Position numbers and translations under genes: made by a program. From positions 1 to 22,899 of the IMG/VR virus record IMGVR_UViG_3300036853_000072: a stretch of 22,899 nt of DNA. One strand, given 5' to 3'. This DNA comes from a virus. Below, piece after piece: positions 21,636-22,899 of this stretch. Every line of letters begins with the position of its first letter. Position 1 is the first letter of the stretch. The notes beneath the pieces were generated by a model that was given only the letters and a program-made list of their open reading frames with translations, was not told the origin of the DNA and did no database searches.

Positions 21636-21860
21636 TCATGTCTCACCAGTCCCAGTTCTTACGGATGCCTTTTCCGTCGTCAACGAAGCGGTATCCTCGA
21701 AAGCCGGGCCATTCTGTGCGGTAGACACTGCTTTTTGTGTCGCATGACGGTGCAGGATCACCCGTGCCATCTCCGCAGGAGAGAGTCCCAGCATCTCCCC
21801 CTGTTGTGTCAGATAGGCGTTCGCTTCTGGTGTCAGACTGACCGCGATTCGTCGCATCAT
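21636..21860 (-). CDS. Ribbon-helix-helix-like small protein
   Basis: This 74-aa protein starts with MMRRIAVSLTPEANAYLTQQ, then LGLSPAEMARVIL, a strand-helix-helix pattern typical of Arc/CopG-type regulators. The tail is polar and probably disordered. ATG 21860 follows AGAGGAACGAAC and lies 15 nt after the upstream regulator gene, so both regulators are on one mRNA. It may repress its own operon. Confidence 0.55.
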   Translation of the reverse strand: MMRRIAVSLTPEANAYLTQQGEMLGLSPAEMARVILHRHATQKAVSTAQNGPAFEDTASLTTEKASVRTGTGET

Positions 21861-21875
21861 GTTCGTTCCTCTGGC

Positions 21876-22703
21876 TCACGCCGTCGCCTCCATCAGCCCC
21901 ATTGCCTGTGCCTTGCGAAGCGCCTCCTCCCGCCCGTTCACGCCCCATTTTTTATAGAGGTTGCTCAGATGCGTAGAAATAGAGCCAGGGTGCAAGTTCA
22001 ACTCTATTCCGATTTTGGCGTTGCTCTTGCCCTCGGCCACCAATCGGAGGATTTTATCCTGCATCGGACTCAGTCCCTTGTCATCGCGTTTTTGAGGTGG
22101 GGTAGGGGCAGGCGTCCCTTCCGGCGCTTCTCCCTCGCCGTCCTCGTAGTCGTCAATCGCGCTCTCGTCGAGGCTGTCTACCGCCGCCATAAGCGCGGAC
22201 AGCCCGACCTCGGCTCTGACCGCATCTCTGGGTTTGAGGCGCATCTCGTCAATGACACTGGTGATGAATCGGCGGCATACCCGCACGTCCCAGCCGGTCA
22301 TCCGCTGCACTTCTCTGGTGTCAATGCCCTTCCTGGCAGAAGTGCAGGAGTGGACGTATTCCCGCGCCCATTCCTCTGGAGTCTGCTCTTTGGCCTCTGC
22401 TGGCGGGCAGTCGGGCGCTGGCTGCGGCTCTACCAGCGCCGCGAGTTCGGCAAGCCCGGCCTCCTGCTGCTCCTGGATCACGCTCTCCGCGAGGGACTGG
22501 TAGGGTACGTGCGGCAGTTTGCCGGTGAAGAGCGCATCAGGCGGAACCGTGATGCAGTCCGGAGTCGGAAACAGGCGCGCCAGATAATCGTCCACGGCCA
22601 TGCGGATAAGACGCGCGGTCGCTGAATCATCCAGATGGATGAGTATGTCGCCTACCTGACCCTCGACGATCTCCTGTAAAAGTTGTTGGTGTGTTGGTGT
22701 CAT
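21876..22703 (-). CDS. LuxR/GerE-type HTH transcriptional regulator
   Basis: The C-terminal 65 residues of this 275-aa protein (LSPMQDKILRLVAEGKSNAK, then IGIELNLHPGSISTHLSNLY) are a clear LuxR/GerE helix-turn-helix. The N-terminal 200 residues resemble no known receiver or ligand domain; residues 130-160 look like a further helical binding domain and 185-208 are an acidic Pro-rich linker. ATG 22703 was chosen for SD GAAGG; a longer frame to 22877 would run across a terminator. As the first full gene of the window it may set early or late expression. Confidence 0.72.
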   Translation of the reverse strand: MTPTHQQLLQEIVEGQVGDILIHLDDSATARLIRMAVDDYLARLFPTPDCITVPPDALFTGKLPHVPYQSLAESVIQEQQEAGLAELAALVEPQPAPDCPPAEAKEQTPEEWAREYVHSCTSARKGIDTREVQRMTGWDVRVCRRFITSVIDEMRLKPRDAVRAEVGLSALMAAVDSLDESAIDDYEDGEGEAPEGTPAPTPPQKRDDKGLSPMQDKILRLVAEGKSNAKIGIELNLHPGSISTHLSNLYKKWGVNGREEALRKAQAMGLMEATA

Positions 22704-22720
22704 CACATACCTTCGTGTGG

Positions 22721-22762
22721 AAAAATCCGGTCTGCCCAAGTGTTCCCCGTTGAGCAGACCGG
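22721..22762 (-). terminator. Intrinsic terminator upstream of the LuxR-type regulator
   Basis: CCGGTCTGC and GCAGACCGG (22727-22735 and 22754-22762) form a 9-bp perfect stem with an 18-nt loop, followed on the minus strand by ATTTTT. It lies between the partial upstream gene and the regulator start, only 18 nt before the start codon, so it may also serve as an attenuator. Confidence 0.75.
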
Positions 22763-22785
22763 TCGGGCAACGTTCGCCCCAAGTA

Positions 22786-22899
22786 TCATTCATGGACGGA
22801 GGGAGTAACGCCCTCCGCAGGACACACCAGCCCGCACGAAGACTCGAAGTCCCCCGTAGCGAATGTGTCCAGCGCAAGGGGCAGACGGTTCACGGCCTG
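22786..22899 (-). CDS. C-terminal end of an unidentified gene (partial at right edge)
   Basis: The frame is open from the right edge to TGA at 22786-22788, giving 37 residues (QAVNRLPLALDTFATGDFES, then CGLVCPAEGV, ending SVHE). A CxxxC pair may indicate metal binding. A stop followed 24 nt later by an intrinsic terminator is what the end of an operon would look like. An internal hairpin CGGAGGG/CCCTCCG (22797-22817) lies in the coding part. The product is not recognised, and the call depends on the frame continuing beyond the window. Confidence 0.4.
   Translation of the reverse strand, partial: QAVNRLPLALDTFATGDFESSCGLVCPAEGVTPSVHE

Noticed and set aside
22797-22817. Hairpin CGGAGGG/CCCTCCG as a second terminator
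   Set aside because: It lies inside the presumed coding part of the partial gene and no U-run follows.
22704-22877. N-terminal extension of the LuxR-type regulator to 22877
   Set aside because: It would run across the intrinsic terminator and the end of the upstream frame; ATG 22703 has a good SD.

Overview
This window is a late-plus-early gene block of a tailed phage or prophage (Caudoviricetes, siphovirus-like: HK97-fold capsid, tail tube, tail assembly chaperone with frameshift, tape measure). All supported genes lie on the minus strand, so the window reads from right to left. The host cannot be named from sequence. The DNA is GC-rich, purine-rich Shine-Dalgarno sites precede many starts, and GTG and TTG starts are common, which points to an SD-using bacterium with moderately high GC. 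Neither window edge is a phage end: a gene tail enters at the right and the tape measure gene runs off the left. No integrase, lysis cassette, CRISPR array or insertion sequence was seen.

Right third (about 22.9 to 16.7 kb), early/replication region: the tail of an unidentified gene and an intrinsic terminator; a LuxR/GerE-type HTH regulator; a small ribbon-helix-helix-like protein; a Zn-finger protein; an archaeo-eukaryotic-type primase; a RepA-like RecA-fold ATPase/helicase whose 3' end holds a 24-bp perfect inverted repeat; a TubC-docking-like protein; a DUF5131 (phage Gp37/Gp68) protein; and three small Cys-cluster proteins joined by 4-nt GTGA/ATGA overlaps. Next comes what looks like a stand-alone RNA unit: a TTGACA/TATAGT promoter, a roughly 97-nt tRNA-like structured RNA, and a strong intrinsic terminator.

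Middle (16.6 to 8.5 kb), packaging and head: small and large terminase, portal, MuF-like head morphogenesis protein, prohead protease, HK97-type major capsid protein, a probable decoration protein, and two small proteins.

Left (8.5 to 0 kb): a fibre-like module with an SGNH esterase domain, head-tail adaptor, two overlapping 37-aa membrane miniproteins that are easily missed, head closure, gp10-like and tail terminator proteins, tail tube with an Ig/FN3-like insert, a gpG/gpGT-type tail chaperone pair made by a -1 frameshift on A AAA AAC, and a partial TP901-type tape measure protein.

Together the early genes control and replicate the phage genome. The terminator at 16.63-16.67 kb separates them from the structural operon, whose genes are mostly coupled by short overlaps. 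The most interesting points are the RNA unit, the iterated hairpin in the helicase gene, the hidden membrane miniproteins and the frameshift site.
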